From: JAKAGZ01 sp963772675
GTDB lineage: Bacteria > Bacteroidota > Ignavibacteria > Ignavibacteriales > Ignavibacteriaceae
NCBI GenBank assembly: GCA_963772675.1
Contig: CAVYYF010000010.1
Location: forward strand, 62,001 to 126,000
DNA: 64,000 nt
Reading direction: 5' to 3'
Within the stretch, counting starts at the first letter, position 1; each line of letters starts with the position of its first letter. Of the stretch, positions 55,513 to 63,468 are shown piece by piece. The notes below the pieces were generated by a model. It was not told where the DNA came from, did no database searches, and saw only the letters and a list, made by a program, of their open reading frames with translations. Made by a program: the position numbers and the translations under genes.

Positions 55513-56891
55513 TTAACTAAGAGGAATTTTTCTTTTCCAGAACTGAATTCTTTTCTTAACCTGTTGAGGATTCGTTGAACCGTAGGTTTTCTTTCTTTTA
55601 AGTGCAGTTGTAATATCCAGGCATTCCAGAGCGGATTCATCAAAAACAGGGTTAATCTCCTTTAACATTTCAAGTGTCAATTCTTTAAAATTAGTCCCTT
55701 TTTCTTCCAGTATCACTACTATTTTTCCAACTATACTATGTGCCTCGCGGAAGGGTATGCCTTTCATTACCAGCCATTCAGCTAAATCAGTAGCCATCGA
55801 GAAATCTCCTTCAAGCTCCGCCTTAAACCTTTCTTTATTAAACTTTGCTGAGGCAATAGAGATTTTTCATCATTTCAAGAGAAGATGAGAAAGTAAAAGC
55901 CGAATCAAAAATGGATTCTTTATCTTCCTGCAAATCGCGGTTGTAGCTGAGCGGCAGAGATTTCATCGTAGTAAGCAGCGAGATATAATTTCCATAAACT
56001 CTTCCGCTTTTCCCGCGTATTAGTTCTGCAATGTCGGGATTTTTCTTCTGCGGCATTAGTGAAGAACCGGTAGAAAATGAATCGGATAGCTTAATAAAAT
56101 TCCATTCCGAAGTTGACCAAATAATAATTTCTTCGGAAAGTCTGCTCAAATGCATCATTCCAACTAGCACAGCCATTCAGAAAATCGATGGCGAAATCCC
56201 TGTCAGAAACTGAATCGAGTGCATTTCCGGTTGGTTCACTAAAACCTAATTCTTTAGTTGTAAAATTTCTGTCTAATGGAAGAGTAGAACCTGCAAGCGC
56301 ACCGGAGCCAAGCGGTGATTGATCTGCTTCGGTTAAAGTGAAAGAGAATCTTTTTTTATCCCGTTCCAGCATCTCAACATAAGCCAACAGATGAAACGCC
56401 AACGAAATCGGCTGCGCACGCTGGAGATGCGTATAACCTGGGATTATTGTGTCGGTGTTCTTTTCAGAAATGGAAATCAGTGTCTTCTGTAACCATGAAA
56501 TCAAATTAATGATTTCGTTACATGATTTTTTTATCCACAATCTCAGGTCAGTTGCAACCTGGTCGTTTCTGCTGCGCGCTGTGTGAAGTTTGCCTGCTGT
56601 TTCACCAATTAATTCAAATAATCTTGATTCAATTGCAGAATGAATATCTTCAAATTTATTTTCACTGGGTTTCCATTTCCCGTTTTCAAATTCTGAGCGA
56701 ATTTGTTTTAGCCCCGCTACAATTTTTTTGGACTCAGCAGCTTTAATAAGCTTAACTTTTGCCAGCATTTTTGTGTGAGCAATGCTTCCTTCTATATCTT
56801 CATAAATAAGATTAATATCAAATTTTAATGACGAAGAAAAATTAAGAGCATCATCATCCAGCTTGTTTTTAAACCTACCTCCCCAAAGCAT
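55513..56891 (-). CDS. argH: Argininosuccinate lyase (two frameshifts)
   Basis: Splits argininosuccinate to arginine and fumarate. N-terminal MLWGGRFKNKLDDDALNFSSSL, then HTARSRNDQVATDLRLWIKK, GYTHLQRAQPISLAFHLLAY and PLGSGALAGSTLPLDR. Two one-base insertions break the frame. The first is near 56160-56168, between FAIDFLNGCA and GMMHLSRLSEEIIIW. The second is at the T5 run 55863-55867, between EMMKN and IASAKFNKERFKAELEGDF. The signature SSLMPQKKNPDIAELIRGKSGRVYGNY carries the catalytic Ser in the middle piece. The reconstructed protein is about 458 residues, normal for ArgH. Last gene of the operon; its ATG shares one base with the argG stop. Confidence 0.92.
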
Positions 56892-58114
56892 TAAACAGTA
56901 ACCTCCTCTTTAATTTCTTTCTTTGAAAGACTAGCAATGGTTTTATACGGCAATCCATAGATATTAATAAATCCTTCAGAAGCTTTATGATTAAATGTAT
57001 CTTCATTTGTGTAGGTTGCAAGATTTTTATTATACAGGCTGAACTGAGAGTTCCTTGAAAGCACCCTGATATTTCCCTTGAAAAGTTCAACTTTAATTTC
57101 ACCGGTCATATTTTTTTGTGTTTCATCAACAAAAGAATTTAAAGCATTAAACAGCGGGGAGTACCAGAGTCCGTCATAAATAATATTGGCAATTTTATTT
57201 GAGACATCTTGTTTGTACCTGAATGTTTCTTTATCCAGCACCATTTTTTCAAGTTCATTATGAGCAAAGTGTAAAATTACAGCAGCAGGCGCTTCATAAA
57301 TTTCCCTTGATTTGATTCCGACAACCCTGTTTTCAATTAAATCCAAACGTCCAATACCATGTTCTGCTCCAATATCTCTTAATCTATTTACAAGTTCTAC
57401 AGGCGGCAACAATTGATCGTTTAATCCCACAGGAATTCCTCTTTCGAATTGTATTGAAATTTCTGCCGGTTCATCTGGTGCATACTGCGGATTTATTGTA
57501 ATCTGGTAAGCATCTTCAGGAGGAGACGCTTGCGGATCTTCCAGTACTCCGCATTCAACTGAAATTCCCCAGATATTTTCGTCAATGGAATAGGGAGAAG
57601 ATTTTGTCGCTTTAACAGGGATATTTTTATTTAGTGCATATTCCATTTCGTCTTCACGACTTTTAAATTCCCATTCCCTGAGCGGAGCAATAACTTTTAA
57701 TTTCGGCGCGAGAGCCTGGACGCCTACTTCAAATCTTACCTGGTCATTTCCTTTCCCGGTGCATCCGTGTGCAACAGCATCAGCATTTTCATTTAATGCA
57801 ACATCGACGAGCATTTTTGCGAGCAATGGTCTTCCGATAGCAGTCGCCATAGGATAAGAACCTTCATACAACGCGCCGGCTTTCAGAGCTTTCCAGACAT
57901 AGTTTGTCAGAAACTCTTCCCGGAGATCGAAAACTTCCGCTTTTTTGGCTCCTGTTTTCAGCGCTTTCTCTTTCACACCTTCAATTTCTTTTACCTGTCC
58001 AAGGAAGCCGGTCGCAGTGATGATTTCAGCATCATATTTTTCACTCAGCCACTTAACCATTACTGAAGTATCAAGCCCCCCTGAATACGCAACAACAATT
58101 TTATTTATTGACAA
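56891..58114 (-). CDS. argG: Argininosuccinate synthase
   Basis: Joins citrulline and aspartate using ATP. 407 residues, complete. ATP P-loop-like motif VVAYSGGLDTSVMVKWLSEKY, HGCTGKGNDQVRFEVGVQALAP and GRLDLIENRVVGIKSREIYEAPAA are diagnostic. It is preceded by argR after 26 bases and joined to argH by a TAATG overlap. Citrulline must come from an ornithine carbamoyltransferase encoded elsewhere. Confidence 0.96.
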   Translation of the reverse strand: MSINKIVVAYSGGLDTSVMVKWLSEKYDAEIITATGFLGQVKEIEGVKEKALKTGAKKAEVFDLREEFLTNYVWKALKAGALYEGSYPMATAIGRPLLAKMLVDVALNENADAVAHGCTGKGNDQVRFEVGVQALAPKLKVIAPLREWEFKSREDEMEYALNKNIPVKATKSSPYSIDENIWGISVECGVLEDPQASPPEDAYQITINPQYAPDEPAEISIQFERGIPVGLNDQLLPPVELVNRLRDIGAEHGIGRLDLIENRVVGIKSREIYEAPAAVILHFAHNELEKMVLDKETFRYKQDVSNKIANIIYDGLWYSPLFNALNSFVDETQKNMTGEIKVELFKGNIRVLSRNSQFSLYNKNLATYTNEDTFNHKASEGFINIYGLPYKTIASLSKKEIKEEVTV

Positions 58115-58140
58115 ATTAGTCTCCTTTTTGCTTTCATTGA

Positions 58141-58587
58141 TTACTCAGACATTATTTTTTTAAATTCTTTTATTAATTCTTTTATCTGTTTAACTGAAAC
58201 GGGAACGATCAACACAGTATCATCTCCGGCGATAGTGCCGAGTATTTTAGGGTTATTAAGTCTGTCAAAATATTGAGCAACTCCTTGCGCGCGACCAGCC
58301 AGCGTTCGGATCAGAATTAAGGATTCATTATGGTCCACATTTACAATTTCAAATTTTATCAACTTTGCAATCTGATTACCGGATTCTTCTACGTCAATTA
58401 TATATCTTGGCCCGTTCTCTCCGGTTACTCTTATTACTCCAAGCTCGACGAAATCACGGCTAAGAGTAGCTTGTGTAACAGGGATTCCTTCGTCATTCAA
58501 TATTTTAACGAGGCATTCATGGGAGCCTATTTCCTTTTCATTCAGGATTTCCTTAATCCTGTTTAATCTCGTTAATTTTGCTGACAT
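58141..58587 (-). CDS. argR: Arginine repressor
   Basis: 148 residues. N-terminal winged helix (RLNRIKEILNEKEIGSHECLVKILNDEGIPVTQATLSRDFVELGVIRV) and C-terminal arginine-binding, hexamer-forming domain with GTIAGDDTVLIVPVS. I take ATG 58587 as start because GGAGGAG lies just before it and MSAKLTRLNRIKEIL is the normal N-terminus; the longer frame to 58665 runs into argD. Encoded within the operon it should repress, giving feedback through the ARG box near 63045. Confidence 0.94.
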   Translation of the reverse strand: MSAKLTRLNRIKEILNEKEIGSHECLVKILNDEGIPVTQATLSRDFVELGVIRVTGENGPRYIIDVEESGNQIAKLIKFEIVNVDHNESLILIRTLAGRAQGVAQYFDRLNNPKILGTIAGDDTVLIVPVSVKQIKELIKEFKKIMSE

Positions 58588-58612
58588 AAAAACTCCTCCA
58601 GGTTTTATAAAA

Positions 58613-59812
58613 CTATTTGTTTCCCTGAGAAACCTCATCAAGAACCTTCTGCAGTGTTTCAGCAAATATTAAAATATCTTCCTTCGTTATAATGAATGGC
58701 GGCAGAATTCTCAATACATTCTGTCCGCCGGTACCGCAAATAATTCCTTTTTCCAATAATTTACTTGCCATAGTTTTAGCCGATATAGATTTTTCTAATT
58801 CAATTCCAATCATTAATCCTTTTCCACGAACTTCTTTTATAAACGGTGATTTTATTTCGTTCAGTTCTGCAAGGAAAATTTGCCCAAGTTCTGAAATACC
58901 TGATAGCATCTCTTCCGTTAAAAGATCTGCAACTACATTACCGGCAGCGACCGCAACTGGATTTCCACCAAAAGTAGAACCGTGTGTTCCCGGCACCATC
59001 AGATCGCCGATCTCTTTTGTGCACAAAGTTGCACCTAATGGAAGTCCATTTGCGATTCCCTTAGCTGCAGTAACGATATCAGGCAGAATTTCTTCGTGTT
59101 GGTAGGAAAAGAATTTGCCTGTCCTTCCGAATCCGGTTTGTATCTCATCAATTATTAATAAAATATTTTTATTACTGCAAAGTTCTCTTACATTTTTTAT
59201 ATAGCCTTTGGGCGAAATTTTTACTCCGCCTTCGCCCTGAATTGTCTCAAGCATAACAGCTACAGTATTTTCTGTAATTGCTTTTTCTATCTCGTCAATC
59301 ACCCCAAATTCTACATATGAAAAACCCGGCAGGAGAGGCTTAAAACCTTTCCAGAGCTTTTCCTGTCCTGAAGCCGAAATACCGCCAAACGTTCTCCCAT
59401 GAAAACTGCCAAATGCTGAAACAATATGAAATCTTCCCTTGCCCCACATTCTTGCGAATTTAATTGCAGCTTCGTTTGCTTCAGCTCCTGAATTAGAAAA
59501 GAATACATTATCCAGCCCCGATTTTCCAGCAAGCTTTTCTGCCAATTCTTCCTGACCATTTGATTCAAAGAGATTGGAAGTATGCCATAAGGAATCAAAT
59601 TGTTTTTGAACAGCCAGCTTTATATCGGGATGATTGTGTCCAAAGCTTGTTACCGCTATTCCACTTAAAAAATCATAATACTTTTTCCCATTCGAATCGA
59701 AAAGAAATTTTCCGTTTCCAAATTTAAATTCAACGGGGTAGCGTGAATAATTATTAAGCAGTTTTTTTGAGTTTTTTGTATTCTGTGCCGCTGTTTTTAA
59801 TCCAGGTTCCAT
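58613..59812 (-). CDS. argD: Acetylornithine aminotransferase
   Basis: Class III PLP aminotransferase, 399 residues, making N-acetylornithine from the semialdehyde with glutamate. NNYSRYPVEFKFGNGKFLFDSNGKKYYDFLSGIAV, SNSGAEANEAAIKFARMWGKGR, FGSFHGRTFGG and LLIIDEIQTGFGRTGKFFSYQHEEILPDIVTAAKGIANGLPLG (PLP Lys in AAKGIANG) identify it. The start at 59812 makes it overlap argB by 59 bases; no later start codon keeps the whole fold, so the overlap seems real. Confidence 0.94.
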   Translation of the reverse strand: MEPGLKTAAQNTKNSKKLLNNYSRYPVEFKFGNGKFLFDSNGKKYYDFLSGIAVTSFGHNHPDIKLAVQKQFDSLWHTSNLFESNGQEELAEKLAGKSGLDNVFFSNSGAEANEAAIKFARMWGKGRFHIVSAFGSFHGRTFGGISASGQEKLWKGFKPLLPGFSYVEFGVIDEIEKAITENTVAVMLETIQGEGGVKISPKGYIKNVRELCSNKNILLIIDEIQTGFGRTGKFFSYQHEEILPDIVTAAKGIANGLPLGATLCTKEIGDLMVPGTHGSTFGGNPVAVAAGNVVADLLTEEMLSGISELGQIFLAELNEIKSPFIKEVRGKGLMIGIELEKSISAKTMASKLLEKGIICGTGGQNVLRILPPFIITKEDILIFAETLQKVLDEVSQGNK

Positions 59813-60557
59813 TTATAATATTATTTTTATTATTGAATAATGAATTTAGTGTTAATCCGATCCAGATTTTTTCTATACCATTTTCGAGCAGGGAAGAACA
59901 GCTCATTAGTTTTGGAATCATGCCGTCTGTTATGTCACCAGATTTAATCCCATTTATAATATCTTTCGTTGTAATCTCTTGCTCTATATTCCCGTTTATT
60001 TTTACTCCTTCAACATCTGACAGGAAAATAACTGTTCTTACGTCAATATACATTGCCAGTTGTTCAGCAAATATATCAGCATTAACATTTACGAGATTAC
60101 CTTCTTTATCCCTGCATACACTTGAAAAAACAGGAATGACATTATCTTTTAATAAATTGATTATCCATTCGATTGATCCAATTAAGTCCGGCTTGCCTAC
60201 AAATCCTAATTTCGGATTCATATGATTAACTACAAAAGTACCTCTATCAATTCCGGAGTATCCTGATGCTGAAAACCCTGCTGCATTAATTTTTGCGCAT
60301 AGTTCGGAATTTATGAGTCCTGCCTGAACAGCAGCTACTATCTTCATTTGTTCTTTTGATGTAACTCGTTGGCCGTCTATAAATTTAGATTCTAACCCAA
60401 ACTTATCAGACCATTCAGTTATTTCTTTACCAGCTCCGTGAACAATTACTATTCCATCATATTCATCGTAAAGATTCTGCAATTGCGTTTTGAGCATTTG
60501 CTGCTTTACAAATGATGAAATTGACTTGCCACTGATTTTTATTAAACAAATATTCAT
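59754..60557 (-). CDS. argB: Acetylglutamate kinase
   Basis: Amino-acid-kinase fold, 267 residues. CLIKISGKSISSF and IVIVHGAGKEITEWSDKFGLESKFIDGQRVTSKEQMKIV form the ATP/substrate region; VNVNADIFAEQLAMYIDVRTVIFLSDVEGV and GMIPKLMSCSSLLENGIEKIWIG complete it. The glycine-rich loop is GKSISS/HGAGKE rather than the longest known version. There is no N-terminal arginine-sensing helix extension, so arginine-insensitive control is likely. Four bases separate it from argJ. Confidence 0.92.
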   Translation of the reverse strand: MNICLIKISGKSISSFVKQQMLKTQLQNLYDEYDGIVIVHGAGKEITEWSDKFGLESKFIDGQRVTSKEQMKIVAAVQAGLINSELCAKINAAGFSASGYSGIDRGTFVVNHMNPKLGFVGKPDLIGSIEWIINLLKDNVIPVFSSVCRDKEGNLVNVNADIFAEQLAMYIDVRTVIFLSDVEGVKINGNIEQEITTKDIINGIKSGDITDGMIPKLMSCSSLLENGIEKIWIGLTLNSLFNNKNNIINGTWIKNSGTEYKKLKKTA

Positions 60558-60561
60558 AATT

Positions 60562-61767
60562 TTATGTTCTGTAGTCTGAATTAATTTTTACGTATTCTTC
60601 TGTCAGATCACACGTCCACCAGGTTGTTGATTCCATTCCCGAAGCAAGATCGATTTGGATAGAAAATTCGGACCCGGATAAAATCTCGGAAGCCTTCATC
60701 TCATCTAAAACCAGTTTATATCCAGGCTGAATAACAGGTAAATTATTAAAACTTATCGAACATTTCATCGGATCAAACTCAGCCCCACTTTTACCCGCTG
60801 CACTTATTATTCTTCCCCAGTTTGCATCAGCGCCATACAAGGCCGTTTTTACAAGCATAGAATTAGCTACTGATTTTCCAATGAGGTTTGCATTTATTTT
60901 TGTATCAGCATTAAGAATCTCTATTGTAACAAGTTTTGTTGCACCTTCTCCATCGGAAATAATTGAAGTAGCCATTTTTTTACAAATATCAAAAAGTGCA
61001 TTTTTAAACTCATAAAAAATATCTGAGCCTGATTCAATATTTATTTTGCTTTCATCGTTAGCAAGAATAAGCACCATATCGTTGGTGCTTGTTTCTCCAT
61101 CAACAGAAATTCTATTAAAAGTTTGATCAACTATTTCGGAAAGTGTTCCCTGCAATAATTCCTTTTCAATTTCAGCATCAGTGGAAATGAATGCAAGCAT
61201 CGTTGCCATATTAGGCATTATCATTCCACTTCCTTTGCAAATTGCTCCGATGTTTATTTCTTTCCCTTCGTGCCTAATTTTTAATCCAAATGACTTTGAC
61301 TTTTTATCAGTTGTCATTATCGCTTCAGCTGCATCTGATTTATCGTTTTCTGAAAGTAAAGGAACTATATTTCTGATCCCGTTATAAATTTTGTCCATAG
61401 GCATTTCCAGCCCGATAACTCCGGTAGAAGCAATTAATACTTTTTCAGATTCTAATTCTAAATTATCAGCACAATATCTTTGCATAGATAATGCATCAGA
61501 ATATCCTTTTTCACCAGTGCAGGCATTTGCATTGCCTGAATTTATCAAAATTGCCTTAACCTTTTGATCTTTCTTTATAATTTCCTGCGAAACCAAAAGA
61601 GGGGCAGCCTTAACTTTATTAAGTGTAAAGGTACCGGCAGCATTGCAGTTTTTTTCAGAATAAAGAAGAGCAAGATCCTTTCTTTTCCTTTTTATTCCGC
61701 AAAAAATCCCTGCCGACTTAAATCCCTTTGCAGAGGTAAAACTTCCATTATTTATATATTCAAACAA
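60562..61767 (-). CDS. argJ: Glutamate N-acetyltransferase/ornithine acetyltransferase
   Basis: Recycles the acetyl group from N-acetylornithine to glutamate, giving the cyclic arginine pathway. 401 residues. GFKSAGIFCGIKRKRKDLALLYSEKNCNAAGTFTLNKVKAAP is the ArgJ N-terminus. Self-cleavage occurs before the Thr in GSGMIMPNMATMLAFISTD. VDGETSTNDMVLILAND and GEGATKLVTIEILNA follow. Whether it is mono- or bifunctional is not decided by the sequence. The start overlaps the argC end by eight bases. Confidence 0.95.
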   Translation of the reverse strand: MFEYINNGSFTSAKGFKSAGIFCGIKRKRKDLALLYSEKNCNAAGTFTLNKVKAAPLLVSQEIIKKDQKVKAILINSGNANACTGEKGYSDALSMQRYCADNLELESEKVLIASTGVIGLEMPMDKIYNGIRNIVPLLSENDKSDAAEAIMTTDKKSKSFGLKIRHEGKEINIGAICKGSGMIMPNMATMLAFISTDAEIEKELLQGTLSEIVDQTFNRISVDGETSTNDMVLILANDESKINIESGSDIFYEFKNALFDICKKMATSIISDGEGATKLVTIEILNADTKINANLIGKSVANSMLVKTALYGADANWGRIISAAGKSGAEFDPMKCSISFNNLPVIQPGYKLVLDEMKASEILSGSEFSIQIDLASGMESTTWWTCDLTEEYVKINSDYRT

Positions 61768-62785
61768 CTTCTACTCCGTATTTCTTAATTGAAAGTGTTT
61801 CGTCCCATCCATAATATTTATTCAAATTTTGAACCGCCTGTCCTGCTGCACCTTTTACGAGGTTATCTATAGCAGAAGTAATAATCACAACTTTATCATT
61901 TACAGAAATATTAATGTCACAATAATTTGTGTTTGCAACATGATTTAGTTTTGGAGGATCTTTTCTTAGTCTGACAAACATGCTATTTTCATATCGTGCT
62001 TTGTATATTTCTTTGATCTCACCTTCTGAAACATTATTATTTAAATGAATAAAAGAAGTTGCATAAATTCCCGTTGAGACCGGTAACAGATGTGTAGCAA
62101 AAGAAAATGGTGAATTTAACCCGGCCGACCTTAATTGCTGTAAAATTTCAGGCTGGTGCTGGTGTTTATTTAGTTTATACGCGCTAACATTGCCGAACAT
62201 TTCTGACATCATTAGTTCCTGCTTCACTGATTTTCCTGCACCGCTCGTTCCCGAATATGCCGAAACACTAATGGTTTGAATATTTTCAGAGAAGTTTTCG
62301 ACAATCGGTAAAACTGCCAGCAATATTGCTGTTGGGTAACAACCCGGATTTGCGATTATTCTTTTGTCCTGATCATAAGCCTGAAAATAATCAGCAAGCC
62401 CGTATATTTTTTCATTCAACAATTCCGGTGAAGTATGTTTATAATTATACCATTGTTCATATTCTATGGAATTATTCAACCTGTAATCCCCACCAAGATC
62501 GATTATTATTTTGCCGGCATTATATAATGTCGGTACATATTTTAATGATTCTCCATGAGGCAATGCAATAAAATATACGTCGTGGTCGAATGAAAGTTCT
62601 GAAATGTTTTTAATTTGAACATTCTCAACTTCATTATTTAATTCGGGAAAGATATCAAGCAAAAATTTTCCTGCGGATTCCTTTCCATAAACATTGATCT
62701 CCTCTATAAAAGGATGATTGCTACAGAAACCAACCAACCATTTTCCGGTGTAACCCGTGCCGCCAATTATTCCTATTGATATCAT
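61760..62785 (-). CDS. argC: N-acetyl-gamma-glutamyl-phosphate reductase
   Basis: First gene of the arginine operon, 341 residues. NAD(P) motif GIIGGTGYTGKWLVGFCSNHP, catalytic Cys in RIIANPGCYPTAILLAV, and SGTSGAGKSVKQELMMSEM plus KHQHQPEILQQL with the likely catalytic His. It reduces acetylglutamyl phosphate made by ArgB. A 5' leader of about 230 bases precedes it. Confidence 0.95.
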   Translation of the reverse strand: MISIGIIGGTGYTGKWLVGFCSNHPFIEEINVYGKESAGKFLLDIFPELNNEVENVQIKNISELSFDHDVYFIALPHGESLKYVPTLYNAGKIIIDLGGDYRLNNSIEYEQWYNYKHTSPELLNEKIYGLADYFQAYDQDKRIIANPGCYPTAILLAVLPIVENFSENIQTISVSAYSGTSGAGKSVKQELMMSEMFGNVSAYKLNKHQHQPEILQQLRSAGLNSPFSFATHLLPVSTGIYATSFIHLNNNVSEGEIKEIYKARYENSMFVRLRKDPPKLNHVANTNYCDINISVNDKVVIITSAIDNLVKGAAGQAVQNLNKYYGWDETLSIKKYGVEVV

Positions 62786-62918
62786 TTTAATCTATGGTAT
62801 TAATAATGTTAAAATAGCTTTTTGAACTTACAGCCTGTTTTCTTGCGTATCAAAAATTCCTTTTGTTTTAAGATTATTTAAAGAAATCAAGCTTTGTTTC
62901 ATCAATCTTATATACGGC

Positions 62919-62937
62919 TGCAAGTGAATGCCTTGCA
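62919..62937. repeat. Hairpin in the argC 5' leader
   Basis: TGCAAG 62919-62924 and CTTGCA 62932-62937 are inverted copies with a seven-base loop, in the transcribed leader between the promoter and argC. The 240-base stretch 62786-63024 has no gene or recognised riboswitch. The hairpin may affect translation or be chance. Confidence 0.3.
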
Positions 62938-63024
62938 TACACAGATGTAAATTCCAATTTATTTCCTTACTTAATAGTTAACAATCGAGAAAGTAACCAC
63001 AAACCGGCTACGATTGACAGCGCT

Positions 63025-63053
63025 ATTATACAACTATTTGCATAATTATGCAA
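63025..63053 (-). promoter_or_regulatory. Promoter of the arginine operon
   Basis: On the minus strand TTGCAT (63053-63048), 17-base spacer, perfect TATAAT (63030-63025). The -35 hexamer lies inside the ARG-box palindrome, so ArgR bound there would block RNA polymerase. Predicted start near 63018. Confidence 0.75.
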
Positions 63054-63065
63054 ATAAATTTATTT
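63036..63065. promoter_or_regulatory. ARG box pair (ArgR operator)
   Basis: ATTTGCATAATTATGCAAAT at 63036-63055 is a perfect 20-base palindrome fitting the TGNATWWWWATNCA core of ArgR sites. AAATAAATTTATTT at 63052-63065 is a second, perfect 14-base palindrome overlapping it. ArgR hexamers usually bind such pairs. Both overlap or flank the -35 of the argC promoter, and argR is in the operon it should control. Confidence 0.8.
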
Positions 63066-63167
63066 CCGATCAATATTTATGGATATTTATACAAAATCTG
63101 GCACTAGCCTAGAGGAAGGTATTTTTATAATATAGGAAATGTGAATAAGCTTAATTGTTAGGGAAAT

Positions 63168-63200
63168 AAAAAACCTCGCTTACTGGCTTCAAAGCGAGGT
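63168..63200 (-). terminator. Rho-independent terminator of the tRNA-Ser gene
   Basis: On the minus strand ACCTCGCTT (63200-63192) pairs with AAGCGAGGT (63181-63173), with a ten-base loop, and is followed by a T6 run. It lies 11 bases after the tRNA 3' end. Confidence 0.92.
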
Positions 63201-63210
63201 CTTCTGTTTG

Positions 63211-63297
63211 CGGAGAGACAGGGATTCGAACCCCGGAAGGACTTGCATCCTTAACGGTTTTCAAGACCGCCGCATTCAACCACTCTGCCATCTCTCC
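63211..63297 (-). tRNA. tRNA-Ser (anticodon UGA)
   Basis: 87 nucleotides with acceptor stem GGAGAGA/TCTCTCC, D arm, anticodon loop CTTGAAA (anticodon TGA at 63263-63261), a long serine-type variable arm (AGGATGCAAGTCCT) and T arm GGTTCGAATCC. CCA is not encoded after the discriminator G. The UGA anticodon reads UCA and UCG codons. Confidence 0.97.
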
Positions 63298-63320
63298 AGG
63301 TTTGTAATTTTGGAAGCACA

Positions 63321-63349
63321 AATATAATAATAGTTATTTAATGCACCAA
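63321..63349 (-). promoter_or_regulatory. Promoter of tRNA-Ser
   Basis: On the minus strand TTGGTG (63349-63344), 17-base spacer and TATATT (63326-63321). The predicted start is about 16 bases before the mature tRNA 5' end. The rest of the 171-base gap to the next gene shows no other feature. Confidence 0.6.
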
Positions 63350-63468
63350 GAAATTCAGGCCAAAATTAGCTCTAAATCCAGATTTTATCTGGAACTAGTA
63401 ATTATTTTTTATATTTATTCAGAGAGTTTAAAAAGATTAGTCGAAAAAGAATAAAACAGGATTTTCAA

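Noticed and set aside
63211..63297. tRNA-Ser as an attachment site for an integrated element
   Set aside because: No integrase gene, no repeated tRNA 3' end elsewhere in the window, and flanks are core metabolism.
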